Made by a program: the position numbers and the translations under genes. Under the pieces are notes generated by a model. The model saw nothing but the letters and a program-made list of their open reading frames with translations, was not told where the DNA came from and did not search any database. From Chelydra serpentina (Eukaryota; Chordata; Testudines; Chelydridae): a DNA stretch of 64,000 nt. The stretch is from positions 21,670,501 to 21,734,500 of the forward strand of contig JBAIAC010000059.1 in NCBI GenBank assembly GCA_037349315.1, written 5' to 3'. Of this stretch, positions 12,701-23,910 are shown one piece after another. Position 1 is the stretch's first letter. Each line of letters opens with the position of its first letter.

Positions 12701-13628
12701 CAAGCAAGAGGCTATGCCTGTTTCTTTCATAGACATTTGCAACTGTGCTTTCATTCTCTGTGATGCAACCACTATAACCTGCTTGGTGGTGCTACACATC
12801 TTAAATCTATCTAGAAAGCGATGCCAGGTTCATTTGTTATAGAGATACATCTTGCCTTGACACCAGTTTTTCAGGGCCTGCAAGGCTATTGATTACATAG
12901 GAACTGTAGTATAGTTAAGGTTGCATCCCAGATTTCAGTTCAACAGGAACTTAAAACCTTTTTTTTGTACAAATGTCATCGAAATGGCAAAAACCAGTGT
13001 CAGTTATCTTTGAGCACTGCTTTATCTTCTTATGGTTGGTTGATGAAAAAATGAATTGGTAGAGAAAATAAAGGTAAAAAATACCTCTTGGCAAATTTTC
13101 ACTTTGCTTTGTACCCTTTTATTAAAAAAAAAATCCAACACTGGCCCTCAGTCCTTTGACCAAAATATTGGTTCTTATTCTGATTATCTATGAATAACTG
13201 ATAATTGAGCAGTTTGTCTATAGAGTATTTTATAACTTTAGCTATAACAGAAAAGAGATGCAAAGCAGAATTGACCTACTTTAAAGGAGTCAGGGAACCT
13301 AGAGGAAAGGTCTTTGAGCTGGGAAAGAGGAAATCATTTCAAATCTCACCTGTTTAATTTCCATGTAATTTGCTACCCTTAATATTGGCCAAGCTCATGA
13401 ACTCTAACCTAGAAGGCAGTCAAGGAAGAGCTGTTGAATCCCACAGAGCCTATGCAAGGACACTACAGGCACAAAACCAAAGTCTCTAATGGTGAGATTT
13501 CAAGAATACCTAAGCAAGTTAAGCACCTAAATACTAGTGACTTTCAGTGGAACTTCAGTTCCCAAGTTACTAAAGACTTTTGAAAATGGTACCAACTTGA
13601 GAAAACACTGTCTTTCATATTTGAGCCT

Positions 13629-13803
13629 GGTCTCTACACAGATTTTATATCAGTATAACTATGTTGGTTAGAGGTATATTTTACTGAAAATTATACACAA
13701 ACCCCTAATGTGGATGCAGTTATACAGCTGTAAAGGAATCTTACACTGAACTTATTCCCCTTCCCATACAGGAATAAAACTCTACTGGTATAAGAACCTT
13801 TAT
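13629..13803. mobile_element. MITE-like DNA element fragment
   Basis: Starts CTCTACACAGATTTTATATC and has AGTATAACTATG, TATACAGCTGTAAAGGAATC and CTACTGGTATAAGAACC, internal words common to worn reptilian MITEs. Ends are not sharp and no duplication is visible. Confidence 0.4.
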
Positions 13804-13951
13804 ACCAAGCCAGAATTGCATCCTCTAGTGGACAGATTGTACCATTTTAAGTTGTACATCTCAGCTATCTCTGTATGTAGACCACACATCACTTCAGCAA
13901 TGTTAGCCACAATAACTTTCCAAACACATGGAATGCAAGTCAATCTGTTGT

Positions 13952-14109
13952 CAGGGGTTCTTAAACTTAATTGCTCCGCAACCCACTTCTGACCACAAAA
14001 ATTGCTACATGACCCAAGGAGAAGAGGCCAAAGCCTGAGGCCCAGCAAGTCTAACCCCAGCCCTGATGATCCCATTAAAACGGGGTCCCGACCCACAGTT
14101 TGAGAACTG
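13952..14109. mobile_element. Short non-autonomous hAT-like element
   Basis: Left end CAGGGGTTCTTAAACTTA pairs with the right end CAGTTTGAGAACTG, the typical hAT inverted pair. The interior reads CGCAACCCACTTCTGACC and GGGTCCCGACCCACAG. No convincing 8-bp target duplication remains. Confidence 0.65.
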
Positions 14110-14666
14110 CCAATACAATTGATATCGAAGCTGTGAAGTGATTTAAGATTTTGTGTTTGCACATTTGATGAAGTTGAGGTATGCATTGCTTTTAGAGATC
14201 TGTTGGAGATGAAGTGAAATCCCTACAGAATGTGTTACTGACAGCATTATTGGCAATATGCAGATGAAAAGGAATGCACAAGTCTTGGAATAAGAGCTAA
14301 TTTGGTAAAGAAATCAGTACCATTTTGGTCATTTACAGAAAATCATTTATGAGACTTAGCTTTGAAGTGATGCAGTAGAATTTACAAGCCAATTCTGATT
14401 TTCTTTCCATTGGGTTTCACAACAGGATTTAGCATCAAGTGCATGTTTAGGTGCCTCAGGGTGGGGTTTCAAAGGTGCCTATGTGATTTAGGAGCATAAG
14501 TTTAATTGGCTTCACCTACATGCAGAATCAACGAGGCTAGTTAAGAAGTTTTTTTCCTTTAAACAAAGCCCAAATCCAGATCACTGTTCTTAGACGATAG
14601 AGAAAACACCAGGGGCAGTAGGGTTATTGTAACAAAAAACCTCAACATCCATTTTAAACAAAATGT

Positions 14667-14672
14667 TTTATT
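14667..14672 (-). terminator. RPLP2: RPLP2 polyadenylation signal
   Basis: AATAAA on the minus strand, 18 bases after the stop codon. This gives a very short 3' UTR, normal for a ribosomal protein gene. Confidence 0.85.
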
Positions 14673-14690
14673 AACTTCTGTAGCAAAAGT

Positions 14691-14767
14691 TTAGTCAAAT
14701 AGGCCAAATCCCATGTCATCGTCAGATTCCTCAGACTCCTCCTTTTTCTCTTCTTTCTTCTCCTCAA
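14691..14767 (-). CDS. RPLP2: RPLP2 coding exon 4 (last)
   Basis: Encodes the acidic tail EEKKEEKKEESEESDDDM and GFGLFD, then TAA at 14693-14691. The acceptor reads TCTCTCTGCAG. The C-terminal GFGLFD is the conserved element that contacts translation factors and ribosome-inactivating proteins. Confidence 0.97.
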
Positions 14768-17700
14768 CTGCAGAGAGAAAAGATTGACAGTGTTTACTCT
14801 CATCTGGGAATCTTTATAGTACATTTTGGACAATGCAGGTGTGGAGATCCCAAAACACGCTCTATGAAAAGCATATCTTCCAATTAAATGGACACAAGTC
14901 ACCCCTTTTAAGTTCAGTCTCCATATCTACTCTGCGCAGTACTAACAGATTCCATTTTTTTAACCTATACGTTTAAAGATTAAGCGCCAAATTTTGCCTT
15001 CAGAGACAGGCACAACTCTCAATTACATCCACAGGAGTTGCATACACATACCTGAGGGTCCATTTTGGCTCTATAGACTTAAACCAGAACAAATTAATAA
15101 AGGTGATGAGCAAGCAACTGTGTATAACTTACTGGTCGGCTGGTTTTAACTAACTGCCTTCTATGCACACCACGTTAACTGTTCATTCCCAGGTACAGTG
15201 CAGAGATCGTCTTTAGTGCTAAACCATGTCAGTTAATATTTCAATCTCAGGACAAGAAGCCAAATTACAGTAAGAAAGAAAGAAAAGCTTCCTAAGCCCT
15301 GGTCTACACTGGGGGAGGGAAGTTGACCTAAGATGTGCAACTTCAGCTTTGAGAATAGCAAAGCTGAAGTCAACGTATCTTAGGTAGATTTACCTTGCGT
15401 CCTCACGGCGTGGGGTCACCTGCCGCTGCACCCCATTGACTCTGCTTCCGCCTCTCGCTGCGGCAGAGTACAGGAGTCGATGGCAGAGTGATTGGGGATC
15501 GATTTATCGCATCTACACTAGACACGATAAATCGATCCCCGATCAATCACTACCTGTCGATCTGGCGGGTAGTGTAGACGTACCCTAAGTTTACGTGATG
15601 GGAATGAAGGCACTAAGATTTTAATGTATAAAATGGAGCCCCTCTACAAAAACTATTTCCCCCCTTGTTTCTACACACTGCACAAGTATACTCACCAGCA
15701 GCAGGTGCAGCAGCAGGAGCAGCAGAACCTGGTCCAGCTGAGACTGCTACAGTGCCACCAACTGGCATGCTGGCAAGTTTGCCGTTACCTGTAAGGAACA
15801 AAAGGGTGGGGAATAGTTAGTAATTAAGCACTCAGTAGACCTGGCCCTGCAAATACTGCATCATGCAGAACCAAAGTTATGTAGTAAGATGGCACCTAGT
15901 CAATATGGTGTATGGACATGTCTGATGGGATGAAATGAATGAGAAAATATAAAAATATACAAGGGATGTGATTACAGGCTAGCCTCTGACAAATTAACCC
16001 ACACTAGCCACCTGCAAGGAACAACAAGGTGCCAGGTAGGTGTTTGTTTAAATTACAACACATTCTACAACAAGATTCCAGAGTTTAAGACTGAAACACT
16101 GGGCAGCTAGCCTACAAAAAAAAAAACCAAAACCACCACCTCAATCTGGTGTTGACAATAGTTTAGGAAGAATTTTTTTGCCTACAAAATCGCCCAAAGT
16201 TCTCTAAATCCATATTAAAAAATAAGACATCAACAGCAAGCAAATTTTACCAAAGAAAAGGGTATCCTTCGAGAAAAGATTCAGTATGACCTCTGCTAGG
16301 TCCTGTCTATTCTATATGGTCTACAATGTGCTACAACCTTGGACTTTGCAGGAATGCAGCAGTGTTTGGGAATATGATTAGATTCCCGTGTATAGGAGAC
16401 CAAACATTTTAGCGGTTCCAAGGAGTACTGTGCAATAATCAGGCCCCTCCAACTCACCAGGAATTACATTACAGATTGGACCTTTGAGATTCGTGAACTC
16501 ACTACTGCTTAATGTCTTCAATTTCTGGAAAGTTAGCTGTCTTTTCCCTTGTGAATACTGAGACTCCCTCTGCTTTCGAAGTTTGCTTACCCAGTCTTTT
16601 TGCTTGTACTCCATTTCTAAGAATCAATTTCTAAATAATTCCTTAGAATTTCAGATTCCTATAACTAGCAAAATAAACATGTTTTATAATGTCAGATGTT
16701 CTAGGAAGCCACATACAGTAGAACCTCAGTTAGAAACATCTCGGGAATGGAAGTTGTTCATAACTCTGAAATGTTCATAACACTGAACAAAACAGTTTTC
16801 AAAAGTTTACAACTGAACACTGACTTAATACAGCTTTGAAACTTTACTATGCAGAAGAAAAATTCTGCTTTCCCTTTAAATAAATAGTTTACATTTAACA
16901 CAGTACTGTATTTTTTTGTTTTTTATTGGTCTCTGACGCTGCCTGATTATGTACTTCTGGTTCCAAATGAGGTGTGTGGTTGACTGGTCAGTTCGTAACT
17001 CTGGTGTTCGCAACTCTGAGATTCTACTGTATTTTTAAATTATTCTATCAGCAGACACCTGAATCATTTTAAGTGTGTGGGGTAAGTGCATGCATAACGA
17101 CTCTCTCAGGTCTTTATACAACATTCACAGAAGTATCTAATAGCTGCTGTACTTACTGATAATTATTAAGGCCTGATCCTGTGAGCACTTAAACATGTGA
17201 CTAAAGTTACAAAAAAATATCTGCAGGTGTTTTAAGGTCATTAAAGAGCTTTGGGTTACATGAAGTATTCAGCATGCTATACAAAAACAATGCATTTGGT
17301 CAGAGCAAAATCTTCAGTAAGTGGAACATTCTAATTTGTGCCTTTCTAAATTTATATTTATTAATTTTGCACTGAAAATAAAATGATTTTTCACTTCAGT
17401 GTTGAGAGAGAGAGTGAATGAAGTGTTTGCTTCATGAAGTGACTTCGCTGAGAAAAAGTTCAAGCACACAATTGGGTAAACCAAGAACAAGTTAGAATGC
17501 TAAAGTCTGGCTCATTCTCCCACCTAGTAACATGTTCAGAAAACTCTTGTTACGAGCAGACTAACTGTAAACTCATATTTAAGAGCACTTTCCAGTTTAA
17601 TCTGGTCCACAAGCGAAACCTAGCAGGTACTGGCACTGACCTGTAGGAATTAGGATGGACCCCTACCCATTTGATGATATATACTCAGTTATCCCAATTT

Positions 17701-20700
17701 GTATTTTAGAGAGCCCTCTAAAGCAAATCTGATTTAATGAGGAAGACATTTATTTCACAAAATGAAATAAAAAAAAATCTGGTAATTCTCTGCTCTTAAG
17801 GGTCTTTAAATTAGTGACTGAACTAGAGGGGCAATCATAAAGGTCACCCCCATGCCAACACCATGAGATTTTACTTACCCTGAGCAATGACATCCTCTAT
17901 ATTTTTTCCATTCAGTTCACCAATAACCTATTGAAAGTACATATAAAGTATTAAAACAAGTTTGATAAGCCTGATTGAACAACAATTAGAACAGCTTCTG
18001 TGCAATACCACCTATCCAGCTGCTTGTAAGATTCCATCTTACCCTATTTCTCAGGAAGATAAAAATTAAATTTTAAATAAGTTTAATTGACAACTTATGA
18101 TAAGACCTAAACTTATGATTAAAATCATTTAAATAATTACAAAAAAATAGTATTTAGTACATGTTTGCTGTTGAAGTTTTAAAGAAACTCAAGCCACTGA
18201 ACTGGGGGAAAAACCACTGCCTAAGCACCAGGAACCAGAGTTCGTTGACGCGCTAAACCAGATTTTGACAACAGGAGCCTCTCGAACAAAGAATATTTTC
18301 TTCATTTCAGCTTATTCCCCTACTTCAGTCCAATGACACGTTCATTCAAAGTTAAGAACCAACTGGGAGCTGAAGCAGGAAAACAAGTTTTCCTCTTCCA
18401 ATCTATGAATAAAAGCTAGGTGTGATGATGAGATCTACTAGTTCTAAAAATCTTGAAGGACACAGTGACCAGAAATAATCAGTTCAGTTCAACAACTACT
18501 GATAATATTTCCTGTGTTTAATAAGTCAGTTTTAACTGCAAAATATGTTTTGATAAACTTTTTTGTGCATTCAACTGAATTTGAATTTCCAACCAAATAG
18601 AGCCACAAGTAAAAAATTAATCTAGTAAATAGTAAATGGTGAACGATGCATTTCTTAACATAAAAAGGTAAAGATGCCGTTATATAGCTATATAAAGGTT
18701 TATGAAACCATGTGTCCACATGGTTAGCAAAAAGCAGGACCAAATTTTTATTTATATAGTAGCAAATCAACATATTTCAATGGTTACCGAATCAATCCCT
18801 TTTTAGGAAAATAACCAAAGAGTATAAATACAAAACAAGATTAAAATTATTTAAATCAATCTACTCTATAGGACACTGAAATCCAAACAAGTCCACAGTT
18901 GGAAATAAAAAACAAACACTAAGTGTGCCAGGAGATGAAAACTGAAGACTGACACACTGGAGCACTGGTGCTTTTCTGTAGTCATCTCCTCATGAAATCC
19001 ATTTCAATGAGTTCACAATGAATTCAGGAAGCTGACAGCAGGAAAGAATATAGAAGCCTTCTACAAGTCACAAAACAGATCCTCTGCAATGGTTTGTTAG
19101 GCATTTATGAGACTGATGCTGTATCCCCTTGCGTGTACATGCTCTGCAGCACAGGATCATGAACCAGCATCCTAAAGTGCTGTGTGTTCCTCAGTACTCC
19201 AACATATGCTAAAGCCCAGTTGATCATTTCAACTTTTCACTGGAATGGAAATTTTACTATCAAAGTTGGAGTCCAGGCTGGGAAAGATTAAACAGGAAAA
19301 AAACAGAAACTGCTACCATCTCAGAAACAAGTATTAAAGGTCAAGGGTGCTGCAGCTCGTCCAGGTGTGTTTCAGCTACTGGATAGCAGTGCAGGATAAT
19401 GGAGAGTCACAAACCAATGTAAACAAACAATGGAGGCAAGATTCTAAAGATAGGAACTGTAATGTCAAAGTACATTGCAGCTCAGGGATGCGACATATCT
19501 AAACAACATTTTTCAACAACTAATCTCCTGCTCAAGTGAAGCATGCAATATGTGAATTGTCACGTTTGTGTTTATTTACTCTGAAAGGTGTGTTTGAAGA
19601 GTCCTGTAGAGTTATATTGGGGTAAAATCCGGTCAGTGTTAACAAATACAGATAAGTCAATGACAAGAACAAATTCCAACATAACATTGTGGGAAAGGGA
19701 TGATCAGTGAAAACTAGGTGAATTTATCAAGGCCCTGGTAACCATAATTTAAAAAAAGTGTCAATTTGAAAAACAACAGAATAAGAACCTCTATTTCACA
19801 GTGCAGAACTATATCCTAGTACTGCATGGATTCTGGTTACAGAGAACTAACCAGTCTTTTGGTTGGATTTCTGAAGATTACAACTATCCATCTGAAAAAC
19901 CTAGTTTCCCCAGTATCATCTCTTAATGCATCTCTTGTAAATCTGACACCATGTCAGCAAATAAAAGGATTTCTCATTTGAAAAAAATATATATAGACTT
20001 TCATCATTTGTTTTCTTTTCAAACACCCTTTAACACACAAAAAGACTGAAAGCTCCACCACATTAAGTATTTAAATCTCTTCGCTGACACTAATCCTGCA
20101 GAATCTTGTCTGTTTTTTCCTAGGTATTGTATCATCTGGGTAGATCTCATTTACTTCCCTGCTATTGCAGGGGCCTCAGGCATTGGTCCACCTCAATGTC
20201 TCCTATGCTCTGCCTGTGGCACACAATAGTTTGTCTCCTGAGGGCTGTAATACCTTGGTCCAATTCCAGTTGTTAAGGTTTAGTGTGCAAGTGGCCAGCT
20301 TGTATTAGTGGCCTCTGATATACAGGGCGTTCAACTAGATGATATAGTAGTCTCTTTTGGCCTCAAACTCTATGTATGACTATTTGACTCCCTTCTCTTA
20401 GGGCTGGTCTACACTACCCCCCCCCCCCCGCCCCCCAAGTTTGAACTAAGATACTTCGACTTCAGCTACGTTATTCACGTAGCTGAAGTTGCGTATCTTA
20501 GTTTGAACTTAAAAGTACTTACCGCTGGTCCACACAGCGGCAGGCAGGCTCCCCCGTCGACTCTGCCTGCTCTGTTCGCAGAGCAGGATTACCGGCGTCG
20601 ACGGCGAGCACTTCTGGGTTCGATTTATCGCATCTAGACAAGACGCGATAAATCGATCCCAGAAGATCGATTGCTCACCGCCGAAGCAGCAGGTAAGTAT

Positions 20701-21098
20701 AGACGTACCCTTAATGTGTCAGTATAATAATGCTTGCATCTGTAATTTGCCTCCATGCATCTGAAGTAGTGGTTTTTTTTAACCCACGAAAGTTTATGCC
20801 CAAATAAATCGTAGTCTTTAAGGTGCCACTGGACTCCTCGTTTTTGTGGATACAGACTAACACGGCTACCCCCTGATAGTTGACATATGTCCCTTGTAGC
20901 AGCAACAAGGACGTGTGTTTTATGGAAAATGCTGTGTATACACTTGACATCCCATAAATGTTACTGCATTGTCACCTTGTTCAGGCGTTCATCATCCGTC
21001 TCAATGCCTACACTGTCGAGAATCTTCTTCAAGTCCTTTGAAGCGGGGGACTCGTTGCCCCCAAGGACGGCCAGAAGATAAGCTGCAACGTAACGCAT
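14691..21098 (-). CDS. RPLP2: RPLP2 (60S ribosomal stalk protein P2), complete, 4 coding exons
   Basis: P2 forms the lateral stalk of the large ribosomal subunit as P1-P2 dimers on uL10/P0 and recruits translation GTPases. The exons 20976-21098, 17879-17927, 15696-15788 and 14691-14767 join in phases 0, 1 and 1 into a 113-residue protein, against 115 in human. Seen: N-terminal dimerisation domain (MRYVAAYLLAVLGG to about residue 57), Ala-rich hinge (about residues 72-88), then the acidic EEKKEEKKEE tail ending in the P-protein signature SDDDMGFGLFD. All junctions are GT-AG. A non-coding TOP-type exon lies upstream and an AATAAA lies shortly after the stop. The gene points away from PIDD1, head to head, as in mammals. 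The introns contain transposons. I looked for the H/ACA snoRNA SNORA52 hosted by the human gene but could not recognise it. Confidence 0.97.
15296..15585. mobile_element. PIF/Harbinger-like MITE in RPLP2 intron
   Basis: Left end GCCCTGGTCTACACT, right end in reverse complement GGGTACGTCTACACTA. It is flanked by TAA on both sides (15293-15295 and 15586-15588), a TWA duplication typical of PIF/Harbinger insertions. Inside are further hairpins, for example CGATAAATCGATCCCCGATC around 15525, and an internal inverted GACCTAAGAT/ATCTTAGGT pair. It is a relative of the element at 20401. Confidence 0.75.
15696..15788 (-). CDS. RPLP2: RPLP2 coding exon 3
   Basis: Encodes NGKLASMPVGGTVAVSAG followed by the Ala/Pro hinge (PGSAAPAAAPAA). 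Acceptor CTTACAG, donor GTGAGT. Both boundaries are phase 1. Confidence 0.96.
16716..17029. mobile_element. Tigger-like (Tc1/mariner superfamily) MITE in RPLP2 intron
   Basis: Left end CAGTAGAACCTCAG; right end CTGAGATTCTACTG, an inverted match with one difference. Both sides carry the TA duplication (16714-16715 and 17030-17031) that marks Tc1/mariner insertions. Internal CATAACTCTGAAATGTTCAT is typical of Tigger-derived short elements. No transposase. Confidence 0.8.
17879..17927 (-). CDS. RPLP2: RPLP2 coding exon 2
   Basis: A 49-bp exon encoding VIGELNGKNIEDVIAQ plus one base of Gly. Acceptor TTTCAATAG, donor GTAAGT. One residue differs from the usual VISELNGKN. Confidence 0.95.
20401..20710. 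mobile_element. PIF/Harbinger-like MITE in RPLP2 intron
   Basis: Left end GGGCTGGTCTACACTACC; right end in reverse complement GGGTACGTCTATACTTACC. Flanked by TTA at 20398-20400 and 20711-20713. It contains two internal palindromes: AACTAAGATACTTCGACTTC against its inverse near 20490-20510, and TTCGATTTATCGC/GCGATAAATCGA near 20620-20655. It is non-coding and a relative of the element at 15296. Confidence 0.8.
20735..20885 (-). mobile_element. Dispersed repeat with GGGTAGCCGTGTTAGTCTG head
   Basis: In reverse complement it begins ATCAGGGGGTAGCCGTGTTA, continues CCAGTGGCACCTTAAAGACT and ends in AAACTTTCGTGGG. The same words build the fold-back at 39848-40093, so this is a single-armed copy of that family. 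Confidence 0.75.
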
Positions 21099-21099
21099 T
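20976..21099 (-). CDS. RPLP2: RPLP2 coding exon 1 with start codon
   Basis: The acceptor TTCTCTTTCAG is followed by one untranslated base and then ATG (21098-21096). It encodes 41 residues, MRYVAAYLLAVLGG through DDERLNK, ending at a GTGACA donor. The start is fixed by the invariant MRYVA N-terminus of P2. Confidence 0.97.
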
Positions 21100-21793
21100 C
21101 TGAAAGAGAATTAAAATCTTTATCATGGAGGCTGTTAAAGATTTTAGAAACCAGGGACTTGTTCCCAGCTCTCTGGAGCACTGCCCTAGTTACAAAAAAG
21201 AAAAGTGTGTTCTTAGCTTGAATCAGCTAACTCAAGATAAAATCCTAGTGAAGACGAGGCAGTTTTCATGAGTTAGTAGATTGAGTTCTGGGGGAGCCTA
21301 GTCTTTAACTGCGAAGCTATATGAAAACTACAATTTACCTCATCTGCTCTACAACGTTACCTCCAGTTAAGAACACACATTCCCTCCCCACCCCCCCACC
21401 CCTGAAAACAAGGCCTTAGAGAAGCTGAGTCAGTCAAGACAGTTGGTTTTTAAGTGTCTCAAAATAAATGGCTTTTACCTAAAGCCGCTATGAAAGTTAA
21501 TACACACACAACTCCGGTTAGGTAAGCGCCCATCGCCAAGCCGAAAATACTGAATGCACTGGGGGGGTGGGGGGGGGGAAGCTCATGCCTCAGAGGGGTT
21601 CAGCGAGCCCAGGAGAAGGGGCTCCCCCAGCTGCGCAGGCAGGGGGCTATGAGGGGCTGTGCTCGGGCACGACGCTGATGGCAGAGGCGCCCCAGTGACC
21701 GCCCCCCACACTTTGCTACGCTCCCTGGCCCAGGTTCCCTCACATACATTCACTGGGCTGCTCCCCCCGGCCCTGGGAAATCCCGCTTCATAG

Positions 21794-21818
21794 CCCCCCC
21801 CCCCCCCCCCCCCCCCCC
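21794..21818. repeat. (C)25 homopolymer
   Basis: 25 consecutive C bases in RPLP2 intron 1, about 230-260 bp downstream of the first exon's donor. The sense strand is (G)25, within a CpG-rich block. Confidence 0.95.
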
Positions 21819-22051
21819 GTCTCCAGTAGCACTCCCTCCCTCAACCCCTCCCCCCCACACCACAAGCTCCCCCCTCGCTGCGATCCCAACCCCCAAGGCC
21901 CGGCGCGGCAGAGCACATGGCCGCCATCGCTCCTCGCCCCCCGGCCGGCTCCGCATGGTCTCGGCCCAGCTCCGCTCACGGCAAGGGCAGGGGGGCTCCG
22001 GGCGCGCTCATTAGAGGGAAGGGGGGGAGGGGGGAAGGTCCGCACACTTAC

Positions 22052-22128
22052 TTGACCGAGTGGAGGTAGGACGGGAGCTGGGCCTGGGGACGTGCACTCG
22101 CTACGGCGGCCCGGCGGCTAAAGGGAAG
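22052..22128 (-). other. RPLP2: RPLP2 non-coding exon 1 (5' UTR) with TOP start
   Basis: On the minus strand a pyrimidine tract CCCCTTCCCTTT at about 22132-22121 gives a 5' terminal oligopyrimidine start, the mTOR-controlled mark of ribosomal protein mRNAs. The exon ends at a GTAAGT donor (GT at 22051-22050). The exact start base is inferred to lie within the tract. Confidence 0.75.
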
Positions 22129-22260
22129 GGGCAGGGCCTAGACAGACAGTTCTTCCTTTTCCACCGCCCCACCAACCAGCTCTGGCATTGGACGAACCGA
22201 GGCAGGTAGACAGCCATTGAGCAGTCAGATTGTTACTAGGGCTGCGGCCGCCATGACACT
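22129..22260. promoter_or_regulatory. RPLP2: RPLP2 core promoter, possibly bidirectional
   Basis: On the minus strand a CCAAT box (complement of ATTGG at 22187-22191) lies about 60 bp upstream of the TOP start, with a GGGGCGG box (about 22165) and an AGGAAG ETS-type word between. The surrounding DNA is CpG-rich. In mammals PIDD1 starts from the opposite side of this promoter; a plus-strand start here is possible but not shown. Confidence 0.6.
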
Positions 22261-22769
22261 AGAGGCAAACCCCGGGGGGTGGGTGGGTGGCAGCCGCCAC
22301 ACCTCGGGATGGCGCATGCGCCAGCCTCCAGCCGCTCGAGTGCGGGAACCGCACAGGCAGGCGGAGACATTCCCCACGGGCTGCCAAGGCTTCCAGCCTG
22401 CGCTGGGCGGGGGCAGCAGCACCATGGTGCCAGGCCCCCCGGGGACCCCTCGCAGCCTGACGAGCTGTGGGGCTGCCGAGAGGGCAGAGCAGGGGGCAGG
22501 AGATCGCCCAGCGCTCACTCCTTCCTGGCTGCCATGCAGCAGCTCGGCCCGCTGGGGGCCCACAACATGGTACTCCTCGTCCCACGGCCATCGTCTCCAT
22601 GGCTGACAGCCCCGCAGAGAGCGGCAGGGCCAGGCCAGGCCGACACGGGTCACCCCCCTTGGTGGAGAACTGTAACAAAGGCTCCACGCACAGGAGGGCT
22701 TGGAAGAGACTGACTATACCTTGGAGGGGCATGCTGCAGCAGCATAGGCAGGTCTGGAGCACGGGGGGA

Positions 22770-23215
22770 GCAGCGCTATAAAAAGGCGCCTCCCCGCTCC
22801 CCTTGTACTCACCCGGCAGCGCTTTAAAAGGCCTGCGGGCTCCCCGCAGCAGCAGGAGCTGCGGGCCTCTTAAAGCATCCCTCCCCCCAGCCCGGCTCTG
22901 GTAGCGGGGCTCGGGCGGGGATTTAAAAGGCCCACAGCTCTTGCAGCCGCAGGCCTTTTAAATCTGAGCCCGGCTCCGGCAGCGGGGCTCAGGGGAGCTG
23001 TGGGCCATTTACAGGGCCGCCCGAACCCCGCTGCCGGAGCCAGGCAGCACTTTAAAAGGCCTGCGGCTCTTGCAGCCGTGGGGAGCCGCCCATGGGCCTT
23101 TTAAAGCGCCACCTGAGCCTGGCTCTGGCAGCGGGGCTTGGGCAGCGCTTTAAGGTGCCGCTTCTCACAGGGGGAGTGGCCGCTCCCCCCCCCCGGCTAC
23201 GCTACTGGCATGCTG
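22770..23215. repeat. GC-rich repeat of TTTAAA-centred hairpins
   Basis: The words GCGCTTTAAAAGGCC (22819-22833) and its exact inverse GGCCTTTTAAAGCGC (23095-23109) bracket inner copies. A perfect 13-bp hairpin lies at 22920-22932 and 22952-22964 (GATTTAAAAGGCC). Between them are repeated phrases of the type GCTCCGGCAGCGGGGCTC. It looks like a GC-rich dispersed element with internal palindromic tandem units. Its outer ends are not clear. Confidence 0.6.
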
Positions 23216-23320
23216 TAACCCCCATTTTCATATAATCGTGATCTTGCCTATAAAGCATGCCCTGTAGGCTGTGAGGGGAAGGTTATGATTGGCTGAAAGT
23301 CATTTCTCCATCCATACAGG

Positions 23321-23562
23321 CAGGGCTGGCTTTAGGCCGATTCCACGGATTTCCCCCAAATCAGGCCCTGCGCCCTAAAGAAGAGTGCTTGGGGCAGCAG
23401 TTACAAAGGGGTGGTAGTGTTTCCGTGGCGGTGGCAATTTGGCTGCAGCTTCTTTGTTCTGCCAGCTGTAGCGGCAAATCGGTGGCAGCTTGTCCCTTTT
23501 CCCTGCTGGGGCCCCATCAAAACTGTTTGAATCAGGCCCTGCACTTCCTAAAGCTGGCCCTG
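23321..23562. mobile_element. hAT-type non-autonomous element, CAGGGCTGGC ends
   Basis: Left end CAGGGCTGGCTTTAGG and right end CCTAAAGCTGGCCCTG are inverted repeats with one gap. Flanking 8-bp duplications are CATACAGG (23313-23320) and CATATAGG (23563-23570), one mismatch. It has related ends to the elements at 27315, 34149 and 58192. Confidence 0.8.
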
Positions 23563-23682
23563 CATATAGGTATATCATTAATGCATATGAAGTTTGAGAA
23601 CTGTAGTATGGTGGTCACTAAAAGATGCTGTAAGTTGGGGGAATCAGCCAGATATTAGGTCCCCAGAGGCAACAGCAAGGAA

Positions 23683-23910
23683 CACAGGCGCTGACTCTCT
23701 GGCGCCGGTGGGAGCTCACGCCCAGCGTCGGGGGCAGGGCCCCACAACGTCTGCCGGTGCTACGGTAAGATGGTGCCGGGCCCCAGGGTTGGTGGGGAGC
23801 TGGCCGCAGGTCCCGGGGATGGCAGGGAGCTGCCGGTGGGTGCAGAGCACCCACCAATTTTTCCCCGTGGGTGCTCCAGCCCCAGAGCACCCACGAAGTC
23901 AGCGCCTGTG
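23683..23910. mobile_element. 228-bp DNA transposon with perfect 8-bp duplication
   Basis: Left end CACAGGCGCTGACT and right end AGTCAGCGCCTGTG are perfect 14-bp inverted repeats. The same 8 bases GCAAGGAA flank it at 23675-23682 and 23911-23918. The interior is GC-rich with no coding capacity. Eight-base duplications place it with hAT-type elements. Confidence 0.88.

Noticed and set aside
14768..20975. SNORA52 H/ACA snoRNA expected in an RPLP2 intron
   Set aside because: The human gene hosts it, but I could not find a convincing hinge (ANANNA) and ACA box pair with two hairpins by eye. A covariance-model search of the three introns would decide.
22217..22762. Kozak-like GCGGCCGCCATGA start near 22252 and overlapping frames
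   Set aside because: Tempting as a PIDD1 or other first exon opposite RPLP2, but frames exist on both strands, no conserved peptide is seen, and it does not resemble the PIDD1 N-terminus.
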